Positions 19,213 through 26,696 of a stretch of 64,000 nucleotides of DNA are shown piece after piece. The notes under the pieces were generated by a model. It did no database searches, was not told where the DNA came from, and worked only from the letters and a program-made list of their open reading frames with translations. The position numbers were made by a program, and so were the translations under genes. The stretch comes from Lachnospiraceae bacterium (GTDB lineage: Bacteria > Bacillota > Clostridia > Lachnospirales > Lachnospiraceae), in the NCBI GenBank assembly GCA_022769625.1, contig JALEJP010000022.1, positions 186,001 to 250,000 on the forward strand. The letters are read 5' to 3'. How positions within the stretch are numbered: position 1 is the first letter of the stretch; each line of letters begins with the position of its first letter.

Positions 19213-19261
19213 ATGTGTCAGATCAATTATTTAAGAATTATTGGAAAGGTGTGAATTTTTT

Positions 19262-21355
19262 ATGAATAACAGAACTGGAAATTTATCCATTGACAGTGAC
19301 AACATATTCCCGATTATCAAAAAATGGCTGTATTCCGACCATGATATCTTCTTCCGTGAGATGGTTTCAAATGGCTGTGATGCCATCACAAAACTGAAAA
19401 AGCTGGAAGTGATGGGTGAGTACACATTCCCGGAAGATTACAAGGCCAGGATTCAGGTAATCGTAAATCCAGAGGAAAAAACACTGAAATTCATTGATAC
19501 CGGTATCGGCATGACTGCAGATGAGGTGGAAGAATATATCACAAAGATCGCTTTCTCCGGTGCGACTGCTTTCCTGGAAAAATACAAGGATAAAACAAAT
19601 GCCGATGAGATGATCGGACACTTTGGTCTGGGCTTCTATTCTGCATTTATGGTTGCTGATGAGGTTCACATTGATACCCTCTCCTATCAGGACGGTGCCA
19701 CAGCCGTTCACTGGGAATGTGACGGAGGCACACAGTACACCATCGGCGATGGCAGCAAAACAACAGTGGGTACTGAAATCACCCTCTTCTTAAACGAGGA
19801 AAGCCTGGAGTTTGCCAATGAATACCGCGCCCGTGAGGTTCTGGAAAAGTACTGTTCCTTTATGCCGGTTGAGATTTTCCTCTCCAAAGCAAACGCTGAA
19901 CAGGAATATGAAACCATTGACGAAAGCGAGCTGCGTGAGGACGATGTAGTCGTTGAGCATATTCACGAGGATGCGAAAACAGAAGAAAAGGAAAACGAAA
20001 ACGGCGAAAAGGAAGTCGTTGAAGTTTCTCCTGCAAGAGACCGCGTCAAAATCAACAAACGTCCGGTGGCTTTAAACGACATCCATCCGCTGTGGACAAA
20101 ACATCCCAACGACTGTACCGAGGAGGAATACAAAGAGTTCTACCGCAAGGTATTCATGGATTATAAGGAGCCTCTGTTCTGGATCCATCTGAACATGGAC
20201 TATCCATTTAACCTGAAAGGTATCCTGTACTTCCCGAAGATCAACACGGAATACGATTCTGTGGAAGGTACCATTAAGCTGTACAACAATCAGGTATTTA
20301 TCGCAGATAATATCAAAGAAGTGATTCCCGAATTCCTGATGCTGCTCAAGGGTGTCATCGACTGCCCGGATCTGCCGCTGAACGTTTCCAGAAGTGCCCT
20401 GCAGAATGACGGAACCGTAAAGAAAATCGCAGACTACATCAGCAAGAAAGTTGCGGACAAACTGACTGGTATGTGCAAAACCGAACGGGAAAGCTATGAG
20501 AAATACTGGGATGACATCAGCCCGTTCATCAAATATGGCTGTATCAAAGACGACAAGTTCTATGACCGCATGAAAGACTGCCTGCTCTTTAAGAATCTGG
20601 ACAGCAAATATCTGACACTGCAGGATTTCATTGAGGAAAACAAAGAAAAAGAACCGGAGAAACCGGAAGATAACGCTGCTGACACAGAAAATACCAATAC
20701 TCCAGAACAGACTGCAGATTCCGATGAGGTCGAAGAAGAAGAAACGGAAAAGAAAAAGACAACCCTCTTCTACGTTACCGATGAGGTTCAGCAGAGCCAG
20801 TATATTAATATGTTCAAAGAGCAGGGTATCGATGCTGTTATCCTGAAGCATAACATCGACTCTCCTTTCATCACACACCTGGAGCGTCAGAACGATACCA
20901 TCAAATTTGAACGTATCGATGCATCTGTCAACGACAGTATGAAAGAAGAAGTATCGGAAGAGGATCTGAAAGAAGAAAAGGATACTCTGACTGACGTATT
21001 CCGCAAAGCTCTGAATAACGACAAGCTGGAAGTTAAGGTTGAAAAACTGAAAAACGCCAAAGTTTCTTCCATGATCATCCTGTCTGAGGAAACACGCCGT
21101 ATGCAGGATATGATGAAGATGTACAACATGTACGACATGGATCCGACCATGTTCGGCGGTCCTGCAACCCTGGTACTGAATGCAAATAATGAACTGGTAC
21201 AGTACATTTTCCAGAATAAGGATTCCGAGCATGTCCCGATGATGTGTGAACAGCTGTATGATCTGGCAATGCTCAGTCACAAACCGCTGGCACCGGAAGA
21301 AATGACAAAATTCATCGCAAGAAGCAACGAAATCATGATGCTGCTGGCAAAATAA
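19262..21355 (+). CDS. htpG: Molecular chaperone HtpG (Hsp90)
   Basis: A 697-residue Hsp90 chaperone, longer than the 624 residues of E. coli HtpG. The ATP site is visible as NGCDAITKL (about 36-44), DTGIGMTADE (about 79-88) and GHFGLGFYSAFMVAD (about 119-133); the middle domain has LPLNVSRSALQND. Two acidic insertions explain the extra length: a Glu/Lys-rich stretch at about 232-258 between the N and middle domains, where eukaryotic Hsp90 has its charged linker, and a Glu/Asp-rich stretch at about 456-500. The ATG at 19262 follows GGAAAGGTG. A perfect CIRCE and promoter precede it; a terminator follows. Confidence 0.96.
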   Translation: MNNRTGNLSIDSDNIFPIIKKWLYSDHDIFFREMVSNGCDAITKLKKLEVMGEYTFPEDYKARIQVIVNPEEKTLKFIDTGIGMTADEVEEYITKIAFSGATAFLEKYKDKTNADEMIGHFGLGFYSAFMVADEVHIDTLSYQDGATAVHWECDGGTQYTIGDGSKTTVGTEITLFLNEESLEFANEYRAREVLEKYCSFMPVEIFLSKANAEQEYETIDESELREDDVVVEHIHEDAKTEEKENENGEKEVVEVSPARDRVKINKRPVALNDIHPLWTKHPNDCTEEEYKEFYRKVFMDYKEPLFWIHLNMDYPFNLKGILYFPKINTEYDSVEGTIKLYNNQVFIADNIKEVIPEFLMLLKGVIDCPDLPLNVSRSALQNDGTVKKIADYISKKVADKLTGMCKTERESYEKYWDDISPFIKYGCIKDDKFYDRMKDCLLFKNLDSKYLTLQDFIEENKEKEPEKPEDNAADTENTNTPEQTADSDEVEEEETEKKKTTLFYVTDEVQQSQYINMFKEQGIDAVILKHNIDSPFITHLERQNDTIKFERIDASVNDSMKEEVSEEDLKEEKDTLTDVFRKALNNDKLEVKVEKLKNAKVSSMIILSEETRRMQDMMKMYNMYDMDPTMFGGPATLVLNANNELVQYIFQNKDSEHVPMMCEQLYDLAMLSHKPLAPEEMTKFIARSNEIMMLLAK

Positions 21356-21374
21356 GTATCCAGCAGAAAAATAA

Positions 21375-21466
21375 ACTGCCGCAGTGGACGATCTCCCCTC
21401 TGTCGCCGGCCAACTTATCGCTATCACCAGGCCGGTACAGAAAAGATGTCCTGCGGCAGTTTTTTC
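21375..21466 (+). terminator. Compound rho-independent terminator after htpG
   Basis: ACTGCCGCAG (21375-21384) pairs with CTGCGGCAGT (21451-21460), followed by a T-run. The 66-nt interior holds a further GCCGGCC/GGCCGG hairpin (about 21404-21436). It ends the htpG transcript; the branched interior is larger than needed for a terminator. Confidence 0.75.
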
Positions 21467-21551
21467 TGTCTTGCCTTTCCCGCCCCAATCTTTTATACTG
21501 ATTTTAAAGATTCGTTTCGATTACACGGAACCAGACAGGAGTCGATATACT

Positions 21552-22283
21552 ATGAAAGCTTTCTCTCATTCCGTCACCGGAAGTACATTGAAAATACTGG
21601 CTGTTATCACCATGTTTTTGGATCACATTGGCGCCTGCGTTTTTGAGCATGGTCTTCTACGTATGGAAGCCATTCGTGCAGATGAGACGCTTTATTTGTT
21701 TCTGAAAAATACAGACCAGATTCTGCGCCTGATCGGACGCGTTGCATTTCCTATTTTCTGTTTTCTCCTGGTGGAAGGTTTCCTGCACACCAGCAACCGG
21801 AAAAAATATGCACTGCGTCTGTTCCTTTTTGCTCTGATTTCAGAAATACCCTTTGATCTGGCTATCCGCGGCTCTTTTTTTGATATCCAATATCAGAATG
21901 TTTATTTTACTCTTCTGATCGGTCTGCTTGTCATGATGCTCTGTGACTATTTTCAGAAATCCTTTCCGGCACAGCTTGCCATACTGGCTGGCGGACTTCT
22001 GCTTGCACTGGCTCTTCATACAGACTACAGCTATAAAGGTGTAATGCTCATCGAGCTGCTCTATCTTTTCCGCTGCGACAGAAGAAAACAGATTGTAGCA
22101 GGTGGCTTATCTTTTTGCTGGGAGCTGACTGCTCCTCTGGCTTTTATTCCTATCTGGCATTATAATGGAAAACGCGGTCTTTCCCTTCGCTGGTTCTTCT
22201 ACTGGTTCTACCCCATTCATCTGCTGCTGCTCTGGGCATTTACCACCTGTCTGCTGCCTTTGCTTACAGCCGGTATACTCTGA
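21552..22283 (+). CDS. TraX family membrane protein
   Basis: A 243-residue integral membrane protein with about seven helices. The opening STLKILAVITMFLDHIGACV and the IGRVAFPIFCFLLVEGFLHT segment are characteristic of the TraX family, related to acyltransferase-like membrane proteins; in F plasmid TraX acetylates pilin, but chromosomal clostridial copies have no known substrate. The segments LFALISEIPFDLA and FYWFYPIHLLLLW complete the family pattern. The ATG at 21552 has AGGAG 10 nt upstream; the longer in-frame extension runs back through the htpG terminator and is rejected. It stands alone, convergent with the HAD gene. Confidence 0.85.
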   Translation: MKAFSHSVTGSTLKILAVITMFLDHIGACVFEHGLLRMEAIRADETLYLFLKNTDQILRLIGRVAFPIFCFLLVEGFLHTSNRKKYALRLFLFALISEIPFDLAIRGSFFDIQYQNVYFTLLIGLLVMMLCDYFQKSFPAQLAILAGGLLLALALHTDYSYKGVMLIELLYLFRCDRRKQIVAGGLSFCWELTAPLAFIPIWHYNGKRGLSLRWFFYWFYPIHLLLLWAFTTCLLPLLTAGIL

Positions 22284-22307
22284 CCGGCCAAAAGATACGA
22301 TGAAAAG

Positions 22308-22352
22308 AAAAAATCTCTGCGCTCCGGTCAAATGCTCACCGCAGCACAGAGA
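22308..22352 (-). terminator. Terminator of the HAD fusion gene
   Basis: On minus, TCTCTGTGCTGCGG... pairs with CCGGAGCGCAGAGA and is followed by six T (22313-22308). It ends the HAD transcript and separates it from the convergent TraX gene. Confidence 0.75.
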
Positions 22353-22376
22353 CTTTATCTGTCCAACTTTTCTGTT

Positions 22377-22640
22377 TTATGCCAGAACCACCAGATATTT
22401 CCCCTCCGGAAGTTCAAAAACTTCTGCCGCTGCTTTCAGTTCATCCTCGGAAAGCTCACAGGCATCCATGCCACTTTCGTCCAGGTATTGCCGCACCTCA
22501 CCGATATTGTCCAGCACTACTGCCATGTTATCCTCCAGAAATTCTTCTGCCTCCTCCGGCGTCTCTGCTACCTTCTCATCAAAAAGCTGAAGCTGATTAT
22601 CCAGAAACACCTGAATGCACTCTTTTCCAAACTCTGCCAT
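22377..22640 (-). other. Possible internally initiated 87-residue protein
   Basis: An ATG at 22640, in the same frame as the HAD gene, has AGGAGG and AAGGAG at ideal distance inside the coding sequence. The resulting 87-residue acidic protein (MAEFGKECIQ to KYLVVLA) would equal the C-terminal module alone. This is inferred from the site and from the module's look as an independent small protein; I cannot tell whether it is translated. Confidence 0.45.
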
Positions 22641-23465
22641 ATTATGCTCCTTCCTCCTTTTTCCTGCTTCCAATCGTCCCAGAAGCTCCTCAAGCGCCAG
22701 GATAACTCCCTTATCCCGATAACTGCCCACAATATATTTTGCCGCATCTTTCACTGCTGTTCTGGCAGTCTCCACTGCACAGCTCTCTCCGGCTGCCTGA
22801 ATCATGCCGATATCATTGTGATTGTCCCCGAAGGCCAGTGTCTCCTGCGGTGTAATACCAAAATACTGCTGCAGAAACTTCAGCGCTGTTCCCTTATCCG
22901 TACCGGGATTCATAAAATCAATCCACGGAATCCCAGCTACCGCCACGTTCAGTCTGTCCTGCCATTTATACGTCATCTCTTCTGCAAATTCACGGATCCC
23001 TTCCTCATGATAAACGGATATCTTGATCACCTTCAGCAAATCGGAATCCTCATCCTCCGCAAACACCATATCGTTGTGATAACTCTCCACCATAAGCCTG
23101 CGGTAGTTTTCATCATACCCACCGGTGGAATGCATGGCGCCTGTAGTGGACATGGTCAGGTAGCAGTTCGGAAATCTCTTCACATAGGTCTGCATCTCCT
23201 TCACAATCTTTTTATCGATTACCGATGCATACAGTTCTTCATTGCGATATACTACGTTGGATCCATTCTCACTGATAAATATAATTTTGTCTGCCACAGG
23301 TAAAAACAATTTTCGAAGTCCCCGGTACTGTCTTCCGCTTGCCGCCGCAAATAAGATTCCATGGTCATACAGTTTCTCAATAATCGCGAACAGTTCTCCG
23401 GGAAGCTCCCCGCTTCCTTCCTCCACCAGGGTTCCGTCAATATCTGACGCAATCAGCTTAATCAT
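22377..23465 (-). CDS. Cof-type HAD phosphatase fused to a small acidic C-terminal domain
   Basis: A 362-residue protein. Residues 1-275 are a Cof/class IIB HAD phosphatase: DIDGTL with the nucleophile Asp8, SGRQY in motif II, a lysine in NPGTDKGTA and GDNHNDIGM as motif IV; sugar phosphates and flavin nucleotides are common family substrates. Residues 276-362 are an acidic 87-residue module starting MAEFGKECIQ, which resembles a small Lachnospiraceae protein normally encoded alone. The junction codons spell AAAAGGAGGAAGGAG just before that internal ATG (22640), a perfect ribosome site in frame. So the fusion probably arose by loss of the HAD stop, and the small protein may still be made separately. 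Confidence 0.88.
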   Translation of the reverse strand: MIKLIASDIDGTLVEEGSGELPGELFAIIEKLYDHGILFAAASGRQYRGLRKLFLPVADKIIFISENGSNVVYRNEELYASVIDKKIVKEMQTYVKRFPNCYLTMSTTGAMHSTGGYDENYRRLMVESYHNDMVFAEDEDSDLLKVIKISVYHEEGIREFAEEMTYKWQDRLNVAVAGIPWIDFMNPGTDKGTALKFLQQYFGITPQETLAFGDNHNDIGMIQAAGESCAVETARTAVKDAAKYIVGSYRDKGVILALEELLGRLEAGKRRKEHNMAEFGKECIQVFLDNQLQLFDEKVAETPEEAEEFLEDNMAVVLDNIGEVRQYLDESGMDACELSEDELKAAAEVFELPEGKYLVVLA

Positions 23466-23485
23466 GTCTCATTCCTCCATTAAAT

Positions 23486-23550
23486 GATACCAGGGTAAAA
23501 GGTCATGTTTTTTCATGCTTGCATGAAAAAGCATGACTTTTAGTCCCTTG
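23486..23550. repeat. Dispersed palindromic repeat, copy A
   Basis: Starts GATACCAGGG and contains AAAAGGTCATG, the inner palindrome TTCATGC-TT-GCATGAA, AAAAAGCATGAC and TTTTAGTCCCTTGG. The arms make a strong hairpin. It matches copy B (36791-36852) closely and a partial copy at 52848. It extends into the 3' end of the HAD phosphatase gene and supplies its last codons and stop. Confidence 0.8.
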
Positions 23551-24214
23551 GCTCATTAATTGTCTCAAGCACGGAAATCAGTTCCAAAGGCTTTTCAATC
23601 ACAAACTCGCTTCCATTCTCCACAAGCTCCTGTCTGTCCCGAAAACCCCACAGAACGCCTACCGGATGCATGTGGGCTGCATTTCCTGTCTGCATGTCCG
23701 TATTGGTATCTCCCACGTACAGACACTCCTCTGGGCGCACTCCAAATGCGTCTGCAAGAGCCAGAGCGCCGTCCGGCGCAGGCTTCCTTCGAATCGCCTC
23801 GGTCTGTCCCTGTATCCGGTCAAAATAACCTTTCCCGAAAAGACTCTCCACCACATTCACTGACTGTACATGGGGCTTATTGGAAAGTACCGCAATGCGG
23901 ATTCCCCGTCGCTTCAGTTCGGAAAGCATCTCGCAGATTCCGTCAAAGGGTTTTACATGGTACATACAGTCCTTTGCAAAGTATTCTTTATAAACAGCAC
24001 GGAGCCTTTCGAACTGCTTCCCCTCCACATCCCCTGCATCCCTCAGGCAACGGCGGATCAGCTCATCCACACCGTCACCCGCATAATATTTGTAACGCGC
24101 AACGGGAAACGGTGGATATCCCAAATCTGCAAGTGCCCTGTTTCCGCTGTAGGCAATGGATTCCACGGTATCTCCAAGTGTACCATCCAGATCAAAAATT
24201 GCTGCTTTTATCAT
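23540..24214 (-). CDS. HAD family phosphatase (Gph-like)
   Basis: A 224-residue class IA HAD hydrolase. Motif I is FDLDGTLGDT (nucleophile Asp near residue 8), motif II VLSNKPH, motif III the lysine in RRKPAPDG, and motif IV VGDTNTDMQTG. These resemble phosphoglycolate phosphatase and beta-phosphoglucomutase relatives; the substrate cannot be read. The cap domain lies at about 15-80. The ATG at 24214 follows GAGGAG by 8 nt; a GTG nine bases earlier is too close to the site. The final codons and the TAA lie inside palindromic repeat copy A, so the C-terminus was probably set by that insertion. Confidence 0.88.
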   Translation of the reverse strand: MIKAAIFDLDGTLGDTVESIAYSGNRALADLGYPPFPVARYKYYAGDGVDELIRRCLRDAGDVEGKQFERLRAVYKEYFAKDCMYHVKPFDGICEMLSELKRRGIRIAVLSNKPHVQSVNVVESLFGKGYFDRIQGQTEAIRRKPAPDGALALADAFGVRPEECLYVGDTNTDMQTGNAAHMHPVGVLWGFRDRQELVENGSEFVIEKPLELISVLETINEPRD

Positions 24215-24285
24215 AATCGTCACTCCTCTTTCGTTAGCCAGGCAGAATTACTGCCACATAAGCATAGCATGAAACCGGCAGTGCG

Positions 24286-24909
24286 TCAATCTATGCCTTT
24301 ACCACCATCAGAAATCCCGGCTGCCTGCTCACACATAATGTCCACAAACTGGCTGCCGCAGTGCTCCACCTCTGCAAGCACCAGCCGGATACTTTCCGGA
24401 CTGGTATACCAGTTTTCCCGTCCAATCCCCCTTGTTTCCACCGGAGATACACAGAATTTCGTATCCGGAAACAAAAGCTGATAGTACATCAGACATCTTC
24501 TGGCATGATATGCCTGGCAGGACAATATTGCTGTTTTCACCGGTATCTTTTTCTCATCCAGAAGTTTTTTCGTATAAATGGCATTCTGATACGTGTAGGC
24601 GGCCTCCTTTTCCTGCAGGATTGCTTCCTCCGGGACCCCCTCATCCAGCAGGATCTGTTTCAGAAAATCGCTTTCTGTCTCAAATTTCCTTCCCTTATAT
24701 TTATCCGGTGATTGTACCTCCCCAAACGCTCCAAGGACAATGCTGTACTTACCGGAAGGTACCACAAGGGGTGCCGCTCCTTCCCGGTAAAGCCATGCCG
24801 CATGCACCGCGATCTCCCCGTACAGACCGCCCGGAATAAAGATCGCGTCTGCTTTCTGAAGTCTGTCACTGACAAAAATAAAATCCGTCAGATAATCATA
24901 ATATTTCAT
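24286..24909 (-). CDS. YdcF/DUF218 family protein
   Basis: A 207-residue protein of the DUF218 (YdcF, SanA-like) type: ADAIFIPGGLYGEIAVHAAW and VPSGKYSIV near the start, a central TESDFLKQILLDEGVPEEAI, the TYQNAIYTKKLLDE segment and LSCQAYHARRC before the end. The family binds nucleotide-like ligands or acts in envelope homeostasis; the activity is unclear. The start is ambiguous: 24909 has AGAGG close by, while an ATG at 24945 has GGTGGAG; I prefer the shorter form. It is divergent from azlC, whose promoter overlaps the longer start. It lies 71 nt upstream of the HAD phosphatase on the same strand. Confidence 0.8.
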   Translation of the reverse strand: MKYYDYLTDFIFVSDRLQKADAIFIPGGLYGEIAVHAAWLYREGAAPLVVPSGKYSIVLGAFGEVQSPDKYKGRKFETESDFLKQILLDEGVPEEAILQEKEAAYTYQNAIYTKKLLDEKKIPVKTAILSCQAYHARRCLMYYQLLFPDTKFCVSPVETRGIGRENWYTSPESIRLVLAEVEHCGSQFVDIMCEQAAGISDGGKGID

Positions 24910-24938
24910 AAAATCCTCTTTTCTCCTGTCAACGGCTT

Positions 24939-24967
24939 TTGACATATTTCTCCACCCATGCTATACT
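24939..24967 (+). promoter_or_regulatory. azlCD promoter
   Basis: TTGACA (24939-24944), 17-nt spacer, TATACT (24962-24967), about 30 nt before the azlC start. A near-consensus sigma-A promoter. Confidence 0.8.
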
Positions 24968-24999
24968 AAAATGCGACACATTTCAAGGAGGAAATGAAA

Positions 25000-25737
25000 A
25001 TGAAACGCAAAGCATTTCTGTCCGCCTTTCCTCACACGTTACCGGTTATGGCGGGCTATCTTTTTCTTGGCATGGGCTTTGGGATACTGCTTGAGAGCAA
25101 TGGTTATTCTTTTCTCTGGGCTTTTTTCATGGCCATCATCATTTATGCCGGCTCCATGCAGTATGTGGCCATCGACCTGCTTGCAAGCGGTGCCAGCCTG
25201 ATTGCAACAGCTGTCATGACCGTGATGATCCAGATCCGTCACCTTTTTTACGGACTCTCCATTATTGACAAATATAAAAATACAGGAAAGAAAAAAATCC
25301 TGCTGATTCATGAACTTACCGATGAAACCTATTCCCTGGTAGCCACCACAACCGTACCGGAAGGTGTAGACAAAGGCTGGTTTTACTTCTTTATATCCAT
25401 TCTGGACCACAGCTACTGGATCATCGGCTGTACGCTTGGCGCCCTCTTTGGTTCCATGGTAAACTTTAACACCAAAGGTGTTGATTTTGTCATGACAGCA
25501 CTTTTTATTGTGATCTTTACCGATCAGTGGCTCAGCACGAAAAATCACATTCCGGCAGTCATCGGCGTGATCTGTTCCCTTATCTGCCTGATTTTTTTTG
25601 GTCCGGATCATTTTATTATTCCTGCCATGCTGTCCATTCTGATCATCCTGACGCTGCTTCAGAAGCGTCTTGACCCAAAGGAAACCAAAAATCCTGATGA
25701 GATCTCTGTGCAGAAAGGGGATGAGATACATGCGTAG
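25000..25737 (+). CDS. azlC: AzlC family branched-chain amino acid permease
   Basis: A 245-residue membrane protein with about eight helices, the large subunit of the AzlCD exporter that expels leucine analogues and branched-chain amino acids. Family markers are FPHTLPVMAGYLFLGMGFGI, IYAGSMQYVAIDLLA and RHLFYGLSI, followed by LTDETYSL. Two ATGs occur six bases apart; 25000 was chosen because AAGGAGG is 8 nt before it, against only 2 nt for the first. A strong promoter lies just upstream. The 3' end overlaps azlD by 8 nt, consistent with coupled translation of the two subunits. Confidence 0.92.
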   Translation: MKRKAFLSAFPHTLPVMAGYLFLGMGFGILLESNGYSFLWAFFMAIIIYAGSMQYVAIDLLASGASLIATAVMTVMIQIRHLFYGLSIIDKYKNTGKKKILLIHELTDETYSLVATTTVPEGVDKGWFYFFISILDHSYWIIGCTLGALFGSMVNFNTKGVDFVMTALFIVIFTDQWLSTKNHIPAVIGVICSLICLIFFGPDHFIIPAMLSILIILTLLQKRLDPKETKNPDEISVQKGDEIHA

Positions 25738-26068
25738 TATACCGGATTCACAGGCAGTTGCCATGATCTTTATCATGGCTGCAGTCACCTTTTTTATCCG
25801 CGGCCTCCCTTTCCTGCTGTTTTCCGGAAAGTCAAAAACCCCTTCCTACATCACTTACCTTGGAAAAGTGCTTCCTTATGCAATCATTGGCATGCTGGTG
25901 GTCTATTGCCTGAAAAATGTTTCCGTACTGACCACCCCCTTCGGCCTTCCCGAGTTGATTGCAGGTGTGGCAATTGTACTGATTCATGTCTGGAAACGAA
26001 ACACCCTGCTCAGCATCGGCGGCGGTACACTTTTCTATATGTTTCTGGTACAGGTTATTTTCAAATAG
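25730..26068 (+). CDS. azlD: AzlD family small transporter subunit
   Basis: A 112-residue, four-helix protein, the AzlD partner of AzlC. It opens with MIFIMAAVTFFIRGLPFLLF and contains LGKVLPYAIIGMLVVYCL, both typical of the family. The start at 25730 overlaps the end of azlC by 8 nt; an ATG at 25721 is a close alternative. AzlC and AzlD together form the amino acid exporter. There is no evident terminator directly after it; the next gene, for a small acidic protein, follows after 93 nt. Confidence 0.9.
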   Translation: MRSIPDSQAVAMIFIMAAVTFFIRGLPFLLFSGKSKTPSYITYLGKVLPYAIIGMLVVYCLKNVSVLTTPFGLPELIAGVAIVLIHVWKRNTLLSIGGGTLFYMFLVQVIFK

Positions 26069-26161
26069 CAGAAAGAAAATACCCCTTTTCTTTTTGCCCT
26101 AAAAGTATTACAATAGAGTATACGAAAAGGAATGAATCTGAGATTGGAAAGGAGCAAAGCT

Positions 26162-26545
26162 ATGTCAAAAAAATATGGCAAATTACTGTTCGGCGCAGCT
26201 GTTCTGGGCGCAGCCGCAGGTGCAGGACTTGCATATCTGAGCAGATATAAAAAAGAAAAAGAGAACTGGGAAGACGATTTTGAGGACTTCGAGGATGATT
26301 TCCAGGACGACGAGGATGACAAAGAGGATACCGAATCCACCGCTTCCGCCAGAGAGTACGTAACCATTCCAAAAGCATCGGAGCATGAGACATCGGAAGA
26401 AGAATCGCCGGTTTCTGATGCAGAAACCAGGAAGGATACAGACGATGCGAAAGAAACAGAGGATGTTGAAGAGGATACCGTACCTGACGCTGAACCCGCC
26501 GATGACGGCAGTAAAACAGCGGAATCCGACGAAAAGACTGAATAG
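26162..26545 (+). CDS. Small membrane protein with highly acidic tail
   Basis: A 127-residue protein of unknown function. Residues 5-24 (YGKLLFGAAVLGAAAGAGLA) form one membrane helix followed by a short basic patch (RYKKEKE). The remaining 90 residues are dominated by Asp, Glu and Ser (DDFEDFEDDFQDDEDDKED). AAAGGAG precedes the ATG by 7 nt. The basic patch suggests the tail lies in the cytoplasm, the reverse of the otherwise similar protein at 17175. A strong terminator follows, so it ends its unit. Confidence 0.78.
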   Translation: MSKKYGKLLFGAAVLGAAAGAGLAYLSRYKKEKENWEDDFEDFEDDFQDDEDDKEDTESTASAREYVTIPKASEHETSEEESPVSDAETRKDTDDAKETEDVEEDTVPDAEPADDGSKTAESDEKTE

Positions 26546-26566
26546 TCTGGAGAATGCATAAGATAA

Positions 26567-26639
26567 GAGCTGCCATACAGCCCGTATCTGCCCGGATTTT
26601 TATATCCGAACAGAATACGCTGTATGGCAGCTCCTTTTT
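26567..26639 (+). terminator. Long rod-like terminator
   Basis: GAGCTGCCATACAGC (26567-26581) pairs perfectly with GCTGTATGGCAGCTC (26619-26633), followed by five T (26635-26639). Inside, CGTAT/ATACG and CGGAT/ATCCG continue the stem. It ends the plus-strand unit and separates it from the convergent secreted-protein gene. Confidence 0.85.
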
Positions 26640-26696
26640 ATCCTGCTTTTCTGACTGTATTCTCCACAACAGGAGATTTAAGACGCAGACTCTCCG

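Noticed and set aside
20072-21427. Long minus-strand open frame opposite htpG (about 451 codons)
   Set aside because: Shadow of htpG; the translation is Phe-, Cys- and His-rich without any family pattern.
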